Source of the DNA: Lachnospiraceae bacterium UBA1721
GTDB taxonomy: Bacteria > Bacillota > Clostridia > Lachnospirales > Lachnospiraceae
Assembly: GCA_002317155.1 (NCBI GenBank)
Contig: DCIR01000039.1
Coordinates: 18,723-82,722 of the forward strand
Length of the DNA stretch: 64,000 nucleotides
Direction of reading: 5' to 3'
Under the pieces are notes generated by a model. It saw only the letters and a program-made list of their open reading frames with translations. It made no database searches and was not told the origin of the DNA. Both the position numbers and the translations under genes were made by a program. Shown here in pieces: positions 1 to 8,150 of this stretch (position 1 is the stretch's first letter; each line of letters begins with the position of its first letter).

Positions 1-14
1 AGAAGGAGACATAT

Positions 15-368
15 ATGTCTGTTGTTGAAAGTTTAAGTAAAGTAATAAATACTGAACTCGGTGTTGAATATTGCGGAGAAGATGAAGATTTCTACGCAGA
101 AATGCTTCAGGATTATGTTGACGGTGATAAGAGCGAAGAGCTGAATAAGCTTTATGCCGAAGAAAAATGGAGTGATTACAGAGTTCAGATACACGCGGTT
201 AAGAGCACTTCACTTATGATTGGTGCAGAAGCCTTATCCGCAAAGGCTAAAGAACTGGAGATGGCTGCGGCTCAGGGAGATGCGGGAACCATAAACGCAA
301 AGCACGAGTCGGTAATTAAGGAATATAAAGAACTGATAAGTGTGATTAAAAGCGCGCTTGAGGCATAG
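15..368 (+). CDS. Stand-alone Hpt phosphotransfer protein
   Basis: A 117-residue protein with the histidine phosphotransfer (Hpt) pattern: IHAVKSTSLMIGA around residues 53-65 carries the expected phospho-accepting His followed by a Lys-Ser-rich helix. The start is set by AGAAGGAGA just upstream. It lies 3 bp before a hybrid histidine kinase that ends in a very similar Hpt domain (IKVHSLKSSSLSIGA), so the two probably belong to one operon and one phosphorelay. The domain itself would pass phosphate between a receiver domain and an output regulator in the cytoplasm. The upstream part of the operon lies outside the window, so the signal and the output are unknown. Confidence 0.85.
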   Translation: MSVVESLSKVINTELGVEYCGEDEDFYAEMLQDYVDGDKSEELNKLYAEEKWSDYRVQIHAVKSTSLMIGAEALSAKAKELEMAAAQGDAGTINAKHESVIKEYKELISVIKSALEA

Positions 369-371
369 TTT

Positions 372-2972
372 ATGGGATTTTGGTCTTTATTTAACGTAGT
401 ATTAAGTGTATTAGGAGTACTGGGGCTTGTAATGGGCCTCAGTTATTTTGTTAGAGAAAAAGTATTCGGATATATCAAGTTTTATCTATTGATTCTTGGT
501 ATAGCTGTTTTTATATGGTGCTGTGGGTACAGCTTGATGGGTATGACAGACAATATGAGTCTGGCGTTTGTCCTGCGTGATATAGGGCTTATCGGTTTGC
601 TGGTATTCCTTGTTACAGAACATATGCTGGTAACATATATGTCCGGTATCAGTGGTAAAAAAGCAGTTATAATTGAAGCTACGATTGCTTCGCTTGCGAT
701 TATAGACGGAATAATATTCGGTATGCCTGATGCCAATATATTTGTTGTGGTTGACGGTCGTACAGTGTTTTATGGCAATGAGACCTTCGGAAAATATTTT
801 CATGCAGGCTTTTTGGCAGTATATATCATCAGCATGATTGTGCTGGATATTATATGGATGCGCAAAAAGAAACCCAAAAGAGAACGATATTTTCAGGTTT
901 ACGGTACGATAGCCAATGCTTTGCTTGTGATTGCAGCAATACCTGATACATTGCTTCCGGCCTTGGGTAAAACCTCTATTTCAAGTTCGGGTGTTGGTGG
1001 CTTTTTATGCATGGCGGTTATATGGTCTGCGGCAAACAGAAGTAATACATTTAATATCACGGTACAGAACCTTGGAAGTTATATTTATGAATCGGTTAAT
1101 ACTGCTGTGCTGATTTTTGATGTTGATGCCAAGATTCAGTTGGCCAATAACTATGCGCGAGAATTACTGGGTGATATTCAGCAGGGGGATACTTTGTTCG
1201 ATATATTTGATTTTGAGTATGCTGAGTCGGAAAAAGCTACTGAAATGATGAATGTATTCGGAAACAACGATGTAAAGACGGTAAGAGGTACTTCCAGACA
1301 TAATTACTGGACGTGTGAAATAGTGCCATCTGTGGTATATGACAGATTCGGAGATCCTTATTGCTTAATATGCATGGTACATGATGTTTCGCTGATGGAG
1401 AAGCTAATTGCTGATGCGCAGGAAGCGAATGTAGCAAAATCTCAGTTCCTTGCTAATATGTCACATGAAATTCGTACTCCCATCAATGCAATCCTCGGAA
1501 TGGATGAGCTTATTTTACGTGAATCGGAAGAACGTAATATCATGTCTTATGCAGAGGTTATCGAGGGAGCAAGTACTTCGCTTTTAAGCCTTGTTAATGA
1601 TATTTTGGATTTCTCGAGAATTGAATCGGGAAAAATGGATATAAAGCCGGTATCATATCGTGCAGATGAAATGCTACGTGATTGCTACAACATGGTATGT
1701 GTGAGGCTGTTTGATAAGAATATAAAGCTTTCTTTTGAAGTGGATGAAGATGTACCGAGTGGTCTTGTTGGTGATGAGGTAAGAGTCAGACAGTGTATAT
1801 TGAACCTGCTGACAAATGCTATTAAATATACACCTGCAGGTTCTGTAAATGTACGGGTGCGTGGAATTAACCACTATGGTTTTAAGCTTGAGATTACTGT
1901 AGTTGATACCGGAATCGGTATCCGCTCGGATAAGCTGGACAGTCTTTTCGATAATTTCATCAGAATAGAAGAAGCACGTAACAGAAATATTGAAGGTGTA
2001 GGTCTGGGACTTTCTATTACCAAGAGACTGGTAGAGTTAATGGGTGGTGAAATAACCGTTAACAGTGTATACGGAGAAGGTTCGACATTCAAAATTGTGA
2101 TACCGCAGCAGATATGTGATATTGCACCTGTTGGTAAGATTGATTTTGGTATTGCGGTTAATAAGCCAATCAGAGGATATAAGGTATCATTTGTTGCACC
2201 CGAGGCTAATATACTTGCTGTTGATGACGTAGAGACTAATCTTACGATATTGTGCGGATTGCTCAGAAAAACACAGGTTAAAATTGATACTGTAACGAGT
2301 GGTGCAGAGGCTCTTTGGAAAGCTACACAGAAGAAGTATGATATTATTTTCATGGATCATATGATGCCTGAGATGGATGGTATCGAAACTTTCCATAAGC
2401 TTAGGGAAAATACTGAAGGCTTAAATTACAATACTCCGGTTATTATGCTCACAGCTAATGCGATACATGGAGTAAGAGAGGAGTATATTGCTGAGGGATT
2501 CGATGAATATATCAGCAAGCCTCTACGTGGTGACGCGCTTGAGAAATTAATTATCAAATTTCTTAAGGACACCGGTAAGATTATTGAAGATAAGCAGGAA
2601 GAGGAAGAAGCATCCGGCGCAAAAAAGCAGCTTAAAGAGTTTGGTAGTTTTCTGGATGTTGATACAGCACTCATTTACTGCGGCGATGATATTGAGTTGT
2701 TCAATGAGGTCGCAAAATCATATATCAGCAACAATCATACTGAAAAACTGATAGAGTATTTTGAAAAAGCAGATTACGAGAACTACAGAATAAAAGTACA
2801 TTCGCTCAAGAGTTCTTCATTGAGTATAGGTGCGGTGACAATGTCTGGACTTGCAACAGATATGGATGCGGCATTAAAGGCGGGAAATATCAACTATGCG
2901 CTCGAACATCATCAGGAACTGATGGATCAGTACATGATGGTACTTGATGGATTGGCTCGCCTGTTGAGTTAG
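372..2972 (+). CDS. Membrane hybrid histidine kinase (7TM-PAS-HisKA-HATPase-REC-Hpt)
   Basis: An 866-residue hybrid sensor kinase. Residues 1-225 hold about seven hydrophobic helices of the 7TM sensor type, followed by a PAS-like region (about 235-345). The HisKA motif SHEIRTPINAILGM places the phosphorylated His near residue 365. The ATPase follows, with an N box (NAIKYT), DTGIGI and GVGLGLSI. A receiver domain starts at about 610 (ILAVDD; acceptor Asp in IIFMDHMMPEMDG), and a C-terminal Hpt domain carries HSLKSSS. All catalytic motifs look intact. The phosphate route His-Asp-His is thus contained in one protein, and the separate Hpt just upstream could act as a second acceptor. Ligand and target are not visible. 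Confidence 0.92.
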   Translation: MGFWSLFNVVLSVLGVLGLVMGLSYFVREKVFGYIKFYLLILGIAVFIWCCGYSLMGMTDNMSLAFVLRDIGLIGLLVFLVTEHMLVTYMSGISGKKAVIIEATIASLAIIDGIIFGMPDANIFVVVDGRTVFYGNETFGKYFHAGFLAVYIISMIVLDIIWMRKKKPKRERYFQVYGTIANALLVIAAIPDTLLPALGKTSISSSGVGGFLCMAVIWSAANRSNTFNITVQNLGSYIYESVNTAVLIFDVDAKIQLANNYARELLGDIQQGDTLFDIFDFEYAESEKATEMMNVFGNNDVKTVRGTSRHNYWTCEIVPSVVYDRFGDPYCLICMVHDVSLMEKLIADAQEANVAKSQFLANMSHEIRTPINAILGMDELILRESEERNIMSYAEVIEGASTSLLSLVNDILDFSRIESGKMDIKPVSYRADEMLRDCYNMVCVRLFDKNIKLSFEVDEDVPSGLVGDEVRVRQCILNLLTNAIKYTPAGSVNVRVRGINHYGFKLEITVVDTGIGIRSDKLDSLFDNFIRIEEARNRNIEGVGLGLSITKRLVELMGGEITVNSVYGEGSTFKIVIPQQICDIAPVGKIDFGIAVNKPIRGYKVSFVAPEANILAVDDVETNLTILCGLLRKTQVKIDTVTSGAEALWKATQKKYDIIFMDHMMPEMDGIETFHKLRENTEGLNYNTPVIMLTANAIHGVREEYIAEGFDEYISKPLRGDALEKLIIKFLKDTGKIIEDKQEEEEASGAKKQLKEFGSFLDVDTALIYCGDDIELFNEVAKSYISNNHTEKLIEYFEKADYENYRIKVHSLKSSSLSIGAVTMSGLATDMDAALKAGNINYALEHHQELMDQYMMVLDGLARLLS

Positions 2973-2994
2973 TCTTAATTTGTAGTGATGCAGA

Positions 2995-3702
2995 ATGGTA
3001 AAAAATATGCAGATTGATGTAATAGCCAGAATAAAGACTCCATTTGATGAAAAGTTTGGTATACCAAGACAGAGCGGATTGGCATCGGAACTACCAGGTG
3101 AGATTCATTTTGAGAAAAAATATTCAGATATGAAAGCGGTAGAAGGGCTTGAAGGTTTTGATTATATCTGGATTATATGGGAGTTTGAAGGCGTGGCGCA
3201 GGAAGAATTCAGACCCAGAATAAGACCACCGAGACTAGGGGGGAATGAATATATGGGCGTGTTTGCTACCCGTTCTCCGTTCAGACCCAATCCTCTGGGA
3301 CTTTCGTGCGTCAAGCTGGAACGAATAGAGGAAACTGCAGCCGGACCGGTGCTTCATGTGACCGGCGCTGATTTGCGGAATAATACCCCGATATATGATA
3401 TTAAGCCGTATATACCTTATGTGGATGCACATCCTGACGCTAAGGAGGGTTTTACTGCAACCACTAAGGATTATTCATTGAATGTGAAAATTGATGAAGA
3501 AACACAAAAGAAGCTTGAAACGGTGCCAGAGAATTTAAGAGCGGGACTGATTCAGGTATTATCTCAGGATCCCAGGCCTGCATATCATGATGATCCTGTG
3601 AGAATATATGGAATGAAATTTGCGGGATTTGAAGTAAAATTCAGAGTAGATGGAGATACGGTATATGTAGTATCGGTAGACAATACTTCAAATGCAGAAT
3701 AA
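2995..3702 (+). CDS. trmO: tRNA (N6-threonylcarbamoyladenosine37-N6) methyltransferase TrmO
   Basis: A 235-residue TsaA/TrmO-family protein. Family signatures are the N-terminal IARIKTPFDEKFGIPRQ, the FDYIWIIWEF segment and GVFATRSPFRPNPLGLSCVKL, which is the SAM-binding core of the family. Known members methylate t6A37 in tRNA to m6t6A using SAM. No strong ribosome binding site precedes either possible start (2995, or the Met at 3007). It follows the kinase by 22 bp and is bounded downstream by a terminator, so it may be the last gene of that transcript without being functionally linked to it. Confidence 0.88.
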   Translation: MVKNMQIDVIARIKTPFDEKFGIPRQSGLASELPGEIHFEKKYSDMKAVEGLEGFDYIWIIWEFEGVAQEEFRPRIRPPRLGGNEYMGVFATRSPFRPNPLGLSCVKLERIEETAAGPVLHVTGADLRNNTPIYDIKPYIPYVDAHPDAKEGFTATTKDYSLNVKIDEETQKKLETVPENLRAGLIQVLSQDPRPAYHDDPVRIYGMKFAGFEVKFRVDGDTVYVVSVDNTSNAE

Positions 3703-3717
3703 TGACTTGCGAATAAA

Positions 3718-3746
3718 AAGGTCCGTGCCGAGATGGCATGGACCTT
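3718..3746. terminator. Bidirectional intrinsic terminator between convergent genes
   Basis: Arms AAGGTCC and GGACCTT with inner GCC/GGC. The better T-run (TTTTTATT) lies on the minus strand, so it serves the minus-strand gene at 3814-4107 at least as well as trmO. Confidence 0.75.
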
Positions 3747-3813
3747 AAATTATTGTAAGGGTTAGGTTATAAGTCAAAACGTGTTGGCTTTTATATGAAT
3801 ATGCAGGAGAGTG

Positions 3814-4107
3814 TTAGAACAGATTGTCACCTGCGGTAGACTTTTTGCTTAAGAATTTAACCTCATAGCCTGTTTCTTCGCTAATCTGAGCTACAATATC
3901 CTCAGCATCATAGATTACATTCTCGTTAACGCAGAATACACATATAAACTTTCTGCGTGAGAAAATAGATATTTTAGGCCATTTAATGAAGTAAGAAATA
4001 CGGTTCTGAAGGAAGGCTTTTTCCAAAATAGCCTTGAAATCAGGATCGTATACTTCACAGACCTCATATTCGTTATTTACTTTAAGTGATGTATAAAGAG
4101 TTTTCAT
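3814..4107 (-). CDS. Hypothetical protein, possibly translated from a leaderless mRNA
   Basis: A protein of about 97 residues (109 if translation starts at the TTG at 4143) that I do not recognise. It is mixed alpha/beta in appearance, with a central hydrophobic stretch (RKFICVFCVNENVIYD), an acidic helix and a Lys-rich tail. There is no signal peptide or clear membrane span. I prefer the ATG at 4107 because a good promoter (TTGCGT, 17 bp, TATAAT) ends only 7 bp before it. The alternative TTG start overlaps the -35 box. Neither start has a Shine-Dalgarno sequence. It is transcribed divergently from the PBP gene. Confidence 0.55.
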   Translation of the reverse strand: MKTLYTSLKVNNEYEVCEVYDPDFKAILEKAFLQNRISYFIKWPKISIFSRRKFICVFCVNENVIYDAEDIVAQISEETGYEVKFLSKKSTAGDNLF

Positions 4108-4114
4108 AAAGTCG

Positions 4115-4143
4115 ATTATAGCACCGGTGTAATATGCACGCAA
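4115..4143 (-). promoter_or_regulatory. Sigma-A-type promoter for the minus-strand hypothetical gene
   Basis: Read on the minus strand: -35 TTGCGT, 17-bp spacer, -10 TATAAT. The expected start of transcription falls on or next to the ATG at 4107. Confidence 0.5.
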
Positions 4144-4167
4144 GCAACGGACAGTATTTTTTCGTGC

Positions 4168-4196
4168 TTTTCATATCTTGTGTTATTTGGTATAAT
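4168..4196 (+). promoter_or_regulatory. Promoter of the PBP gene
   Basis: TTTTCA, 17-bp spacer, perfect TATAAT. It lies 42 bp upstream of the PBP start and is divergent from the promoter at 4115-4143. Confidence 0.55.
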
Positions 4197-4238
4197 ATAC
4201 ACTATCTATGGGTTTTCATAGAATAAAAGAGGACTATT

Positions 4239-7058
4239 ATGAATTACAGTAAAAGAGGCATAAAAAACAAACAGAGAGAGCTTAATGCTTTTGACAGTAA
4301 GATAGGCCGTAAGATTGGAATTCTTATACTTAAGCTGTTTCTCGGTGCTGTGGTAATGCTCGCTGTATGCGGTGTTGCCGGAGGATTGGGACTGTTTAAG
4401 AGTATTCTTGCCAACACACCTACTATTTACATCAGTGATATTGTGGCAACCGGACAGGCAACCATTGTATATGATTCCAAGGGTAATGAAATCGACCAGT
4501 ATGTAAGTGCGGATTCTAACCGTATTGAGGTGGAATGGGACGAGATATCACCTTATTTGCCAATGGCGTTTATTGCTATTGAGGATGAACGTTTCTACGA
4601 GCATAACGGTATTGACTATAAGGGACTTATGCGTGCCGGATATCAGTTCATCGTGACCAAGGGTGATGAGAAGCAGGGTGCAAGTACTATTACCCAGCAG
4701 CTTCTTAAGAATACCGTATTTACTTCTTGGACAGAGGAAAACAATAATCTTGTTCGTCAGATAAAGCGTAAGATTCAGGAGCAGTACCTTGCTATCGAGG
4801 TAACCAAGAATACAGAGAAGGATGATATTCTTCTCAGATATATGAATGTTATTAACCTTGGTCAGAATACCTTGGGCGTAGAATCAGCTTCTCAGAGATA
4901 TTTTGGTAAGTCGGCTATTGATCTTACTTTGTCTGAGTCAGCTGTAATAGCAAGTATTACGCAGAATCCTTCATCATATAATCCTATCAGATATCCACTG
5001 AATAATATTAAGAGACGTGGAAAATGTCTTGAAAAGATGTTGGAACTTGAGTTTATTTCTCAAGATGAATATGACAAGGCTATAGCTGATACTGATGCTG
5101 TGTATGAACGTATAGGTTATCACAATACTCAGCTTCTTGAGACTAATATCGGTATTTCTTCATATTTCTCAGATGCTGTATATGAACAGGTACTTGCGGA
5201 CCTTATCGAAGAGGGATATGACAGAACACAGGCAGAGCATATGCTTAATGCCGGAGGTCTTCGTATTTATACAACAATGGATCCTGATATTCAGGCTATT
5301 ATGGACGAGGAGTTCCAGAATCCGGAGAACTATTCATCAGAGGTTCATTGGTATCTGAACTATGCACTTACCATTACTGATGATAAGGGTGAACAGCATA
5401 ATTTCAGTAAAGAGAAGATGACAAAATGGTTCAAAGACCAGGGCAAGACCGGATTTAATCTGATTTTTGCTTCTCAGGAATCTGCCAATGAAGCTATTGA
5501 GCTTTACAAGGCTGCGATGTATGAGGAATTGGGAGTAGAACCTACAGAAGATAATTTTGATGAGAGCATTACAATGACCGCACAGCCTCAGGTTGCGATG
5601 GTTATTGAGGATCAGTCTACAGGTTGTGTAGTGGCTATGGTTGGTGGTCGCGGAGTCAAGGAAGGACGTCGTACATTAAATCGTGCGACCAATGCACTCA
5701 GATCGCCCGGATCGACATTTAAGGTTGTCGCTTCATTTGCGCCTGCAGTAGATGCAGGTTTGGCAACACTTGCAACAACATTTAATGATGCACCTTTCAA
5801 TTATGATGGTGGACGTGCCGTTAAGAACTGGTGGGGTAGCGGAAGCTACAGAGGTGTCTGCTCAATCCGTGATGCCGTTAGAGATTCACTTAATATTATT
5901 GCAGTTAAGTGTCAGACAGTTATCGGTCCCAGACTTGGATATGACTATCTGAGTAAGCTTGGATTTACCACCCTTACAGACGGAGTGGTTATTAACGGTA
6001 ATGTATTTTCGGACGTTAACCAGACTCTGGCACTCGGAGGACTCACATATGGTGTATCACCTTATGAGTTAAATGGTGCTTATGCAGCGTTGGCAAATGG
6101 TGGAGTATATGCACACACCAAGGTATATACACTGATTACAGATGCAGACGGCAATATTATTATTGATAAGAGAGCTGTTGAGTCTGATAAGGTATTTGAA
6201 GAGACTACAGCATGGCTTATGACCAGTGCCATGAATGATGTAGTAACTAAGGGAACCGGTGGAGGCGCTTCATTCCCCGGAATGTTTATTGCAGGTAAGA
6301 CCGGTACATCATCTGATTATAAGGATGTATGGTTTGCGGGATATACTCCGTACTATACGGCTACAGTTTGGACCGGATACGATAACAGTATCGGAATGAG
6401 CACAAGCTCTGCAAACAATGAGTCAGCTATATCTAAGAAGATGTGGAAGGCCGTAATGCAGCGTGTTCATGAAAATCTCGAGTATAAGTCATTTGAGATG
6501 CCTGAGGATATAGTGGTTGCTACTGTATGCAGAAAGTCAGGTATGCTCGCAACAGAACTCTGTGCTCAGTATGATTGCGCGTATAATGAGTATTTTGCTA
6601 AGGGATCAGAGCCCGGAGCCATTCATGAAGAAGAGGGTGATGGTGATGATGTGGGAGATACCAATACTGTTAATAATCCATCAGTTGATTCCGGGGACGA
6701 AACAGGTGAGGGTACAGAAGAAGGAGTATCACTTGCAAGCTTAGGATATTGCCAGTTGCACTATAGTGGTCTGGTATGTCTGTACAGCGGACAGATAGCA
6801 TGTCCTAATTGTCCATTTGCTGTAGAAGGTATTGTGGAGATGCCTTTGCCGGAGCCTCCTGCACTTGTTTCAGGTTCCACTATTATTTCCAAGGATGAGG
6901 AAGGTAATGATGTATATTCTACACCGGTTACATCATATTATTGTCCTCATAACGATGCGTTCTTCGCACAGCCTGATTATGCCGAGATTCTTACAAATCA
7001 GAATAATGAGATGCTGGCAGCTCAGGAAGCAGCTGCGGCTGCGGCAGCAGGCAACTAA
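4239..7058 (+). CDS. Class A penicillin-binding protein (transglycosylase/transpeptidase)
   Basis: A 939-residue bifunctional peptidoglycan synthase. One membrane helix (about 28-52) anchors it, with the rest outside. The GT51 glycosyltransferase domain shows EDERFYEHNGID (catalytic Glu about 115) and GASTITQQLLKN. The transpeptidase domain shows SPGSTFK (nucleophile Ser in the SxxK motif), SLN and KTGTS. All catalytic motifs are present. The C-terminal extension of about 200 residues is acidic, contains several Cys pairs (CRKSG...C...C, CQLHY..C..C..C) and ends in an Ala-rich tail; its role is unknown. The gene stands alone, with its own promoter and terminator. It is most like the PBP1A group. 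Confidence 0.93.
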   Translation: MNYSKRGIKNKQRELNAFDSKIGRKIGILILKLFLGAVVMLAVCGVAGGLGLFKSILANTPTIYISDIVATGQATIVYDSKGNEIDQYVSADSNRIEVEWDEISPYLPMAFIAIEDERFYEHNGIDYKGLMRAGYQFIVTKGDEKQGASTITQQLLKNTVFTSWTEENNNLVRQIKRKIQEQYLAIEVTKNTEKDDILLRYMNVINLGQNTLGVESASQRYFGKSAIDLTLSESAVIASITQNPSSYNPIRYPLNNIKRRGKCLEKMLELEFISQDEYDKAIADTDAVYERIGYHNTQLLETNIGISSYFSDAVYEQVLADLIEEGYDRTQAEHMLNAGGLRIYTTMDPDIQAIMDEEFQNPENYSSEVHWYLNYALTITDDKGEQHNFSKEKMTKWFKDQGKTGFNLIFASQESANEAIELYKAAMYEELGVEPTEDNFDESITMTAQPQVAMVIEDQSTGCVVAMVGGRGVKEGRRTLNRATNALRSPGSTFKVVASFAPAVDAGLATLATTFNDAPFNYDGGRAVKNWWGSGSYRGVCSIRDAVRDSLNIIAVKCQTVIGPRLGYDYLSKLGFTTLTDGVVINGNVFSDVNQTLALGGLTYGVSPYELNGAYAALANGGVYAHTKVYTLITDADGNIIIDKRAVESDKVFEETTAWLMTSAMNDVVTKGTGGGASFPGMFIAGKTGTSSDYKDVWFAGYTPYYTATVWTGYDNSIGMSTSSANNESAISKKMWKAVMQRVHENLEYKSFEMPEDIVVATVCRKSGMLATELCAQYDCAYNEYFAKGSEPGAIHEEEGDGDDVGDTNTVNNPSVDSGDETGEGTEEGVSLASLGYCQLHYSGLVCLYSGQIACPNCPFAVEGIVEMPLPEPPALVSGSTIISKDEEGNDVYSTPVTSYYCPHNDAFFAQPDYAEILTNQNNEMLAAQEAAAAAAAGN

Positions 7059-7110
7059 TCTAATTACGTGTTGAGTCAGTAATTATAAAACGATAGTTAT
7101 TAAGTATTTG

Positions 7111-7144
7111 AGTCGGATGACGCACAAACGGCATCCGACTTTTA
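7111..7144 (+). terminator. Intrinsic terminator after the PBP gene
   Basis: Stem AGTCGGATG/CATCCGACT with a 12-nt loop, followed by TTTT. Confidence 0.8.
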
Positions 7145-7151
7145 ATCTTTT

Positions 7152-7241
7152 GGCATAATATTATTAAGCATAGTATTATTTAGCAAAGTATTATTTAGCA
7201 TAGTATTATTTAGCAAAGCATTATTTAATACAACATTATTG
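7152..7241. repeat. 15-bp tandem repeat, about six units
   Basis: Four good copies of AGCAWAGYATTATTT run from 7167 to 7226, with one degenerate unit on each side. They sit between the PBP terminator and the YigZ-family gene, close to where its promoter should be. Replication slippage could change the copy number. Confidence 0.8.
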
Positions 7242-7252
7242 TATGGTGAGTT

Positions 7253-7894
7253 ATGGATAACAGTAAGTCTAATGAGACTCTTGTGCTGCTTGAAGGTGGT
7301 GTGGGAGAGTATGAAGAGAAAAAATCAAGATTTATTGCTACCTTTAAGGCTGTTGGCAGTGAGGAGGAAGCAATTGCTTTTATAGCTGCCATAAAAAAGC
7401 AGTACTGGGATGCCAGACATAATTGCAGCGCGTATGTCATAGGTAAAAATGCAGAGTTGACAAGATGCTCGGATGACGGAGAACCGTCCGGAACAGCGGG
7501 AAGACCAATGCTGGAGGTATTGCTTGGCAGTGGAGTAAGAAATGCGGTTGTGGTTGTTACAAGATATTTCGGCGGAGTATTGCTTGGTACAGGTGGACTC
7601 GTAAGAGCATATACACAGGCGGTTAAGGCAGGTCTGGAGAACAGTACAATCGGACGTACATCGCAGGGACAGTGGCTGGAGATAATAGCTGATTATAATG
7701 ATGTGGGTAAAATTCAGTACTGTCTGCGTCAAAAAGGGCTTGAAGCAGAAAACACTGAGTATACAGCTGATGTGACAATGAATTTGAGGATTCGTACCGA
7801 TGAGATAGAGGCTGTGGAAAAGGAACTTACCGAAGCAACCGCAGGAAGATGTCTTCTTACCCGTGGTGATTTTGCTGAGATTGTTATAATTTGA
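7253..7894 (+). CDS. YigZ/IMPACT-family protein
   Basis: A 213-residue protein of the UPF0029/YigZ (IMPACT N-terminal) family. The hallmark core is present: KKSRFIATF, DARHNCSAYVIG, DDGEPSGTAGRPML and RYFGGVLLGTGGLVRAY. A smaller C-terminal ferredoxin-like domain (about 140-213) follows. Eukaryotic IMPACT regulates the kinase Gcn2; the bacterial role is not settled, though a link to translation has been proposed. The start at 7253 follows a GGTGAG-like site. A terminator follows and overlaps the mgtE promoter. Confidence 0.88.
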   Translation: MDNSKSNETLVLLEGGVGEYEEKKSRFIATFKAVGSEEEAIAFIAAIKKQYWDARHNCSAYVIGKNAELTRCSDDGEPSGTAGRPMLEVLLGSGVRNAVVVVTRYFGGVLLGTGGLVRAYTQAVKAGLENSTIGRTSQGQWLEIIADYNDVGKIQYCLRQKGLEAENTEYTADVTMNLRIRTDEIEAVEKELTEATAGRCLLTRGDFAEIVII

Positions 7895-7943
7895 CAAAAA
7901 AATAACAAAGTTACAAACGAAATATGTACGAAATCAATAGTAA

Positions 7944-7981
7944 AATGGTTGTGTTTTGTTGACACAGCCATTAGTTTTTTT
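7944..7981 (+). terminator. Intrinsic terminator of the YigZ-family gene
   Basis: Stem AATGGTTGTGT/ACACAGCCATT (one G-U pair), a 7-nt loop, then a run of seven T. Its loop and right arm contain the -35 box of the mgtE promoter. Confidence 0.75.
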
Positions 7982-7988
7982 ATATAAT
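7959..7988 (+). promoter_or_regulatory. Promoter of the mgtE transcript
   Basis: Consensus TTGACA, 18-bp spacer, consensus TATAAT. The predicted start of transcription is near 7995, which would give a leader of about 130 nt before mgtE. Confidence 0.7.
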
Positions 7989-7995
7989 TATTTGT

Positions 7996-8116
7996 CGGCA
8001 TCTGTGCCGTAAGCATTTCTACGAAAGGTGGTGGTTTACATGAAACGAACGAAACGAAATAGCGATTCATCTGTTCCCGGACGAAGTTCGGAACCTCGAT
8101 TATGTAATAACCACAT
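7996..8116 (+). promoter_or_regulatory. Structured mgtE leader, candidate cis-regulatory RNA
   Basis: The RNA would open with a hairpin (CGGCA 7996-8000 / TGCCG 8005-8009). A long stem follows: 8031-8043 pairs with 8100-8106 and 8109-8114, two bases being bulged. It encloses a strong hairpin at 8073-8094 (GTTCC-C-GGAC, loop GAA, GTTC-GGAAC). The 5' strand of the long stem contains the start codon and part of the ribosome binding site of a small ORF; its 3' strand ends 2 nt before the AGGAG of mgtE. I do not recognise the M-box Mg2+ riboswitch or any other known class. Confidence 0.5.
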
Positions 8117-8150
8117 AGGAGAAATGCAATGGAAGATAAGAATAGCTTAG
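8040..8150 (+). CDS. Putative 36-aa upstream ORF overlapping the mgtE start
   Basis: ATG at 8040 is preceded by AAAGGTGGTGG with suitable spacing. The predicted peptide is rich in Arg, Lys and Ser, with two Pro and no hydrophobic segment. Its stop lies 22 nt inside mgtE in another frame, so ribosomes translating it would run over the mgtE ribosome binding site and start codon. The start codon is buried in the long leader stem described at 7996-8116. A regulatory leader peptide is the natural guess, but translation has not been shown. Confidence 0.4.
   Translation: MKRTKRNSDSSVPGRSSEPRLCNNHIGEMQWKIRIA

Noticed and set aside
7995..8128. M-box magnesium riboswitch before mgtE
   Set aside because: The leader is too short and lacks the conserved M-box segments; it has a different structure with a small ORF.
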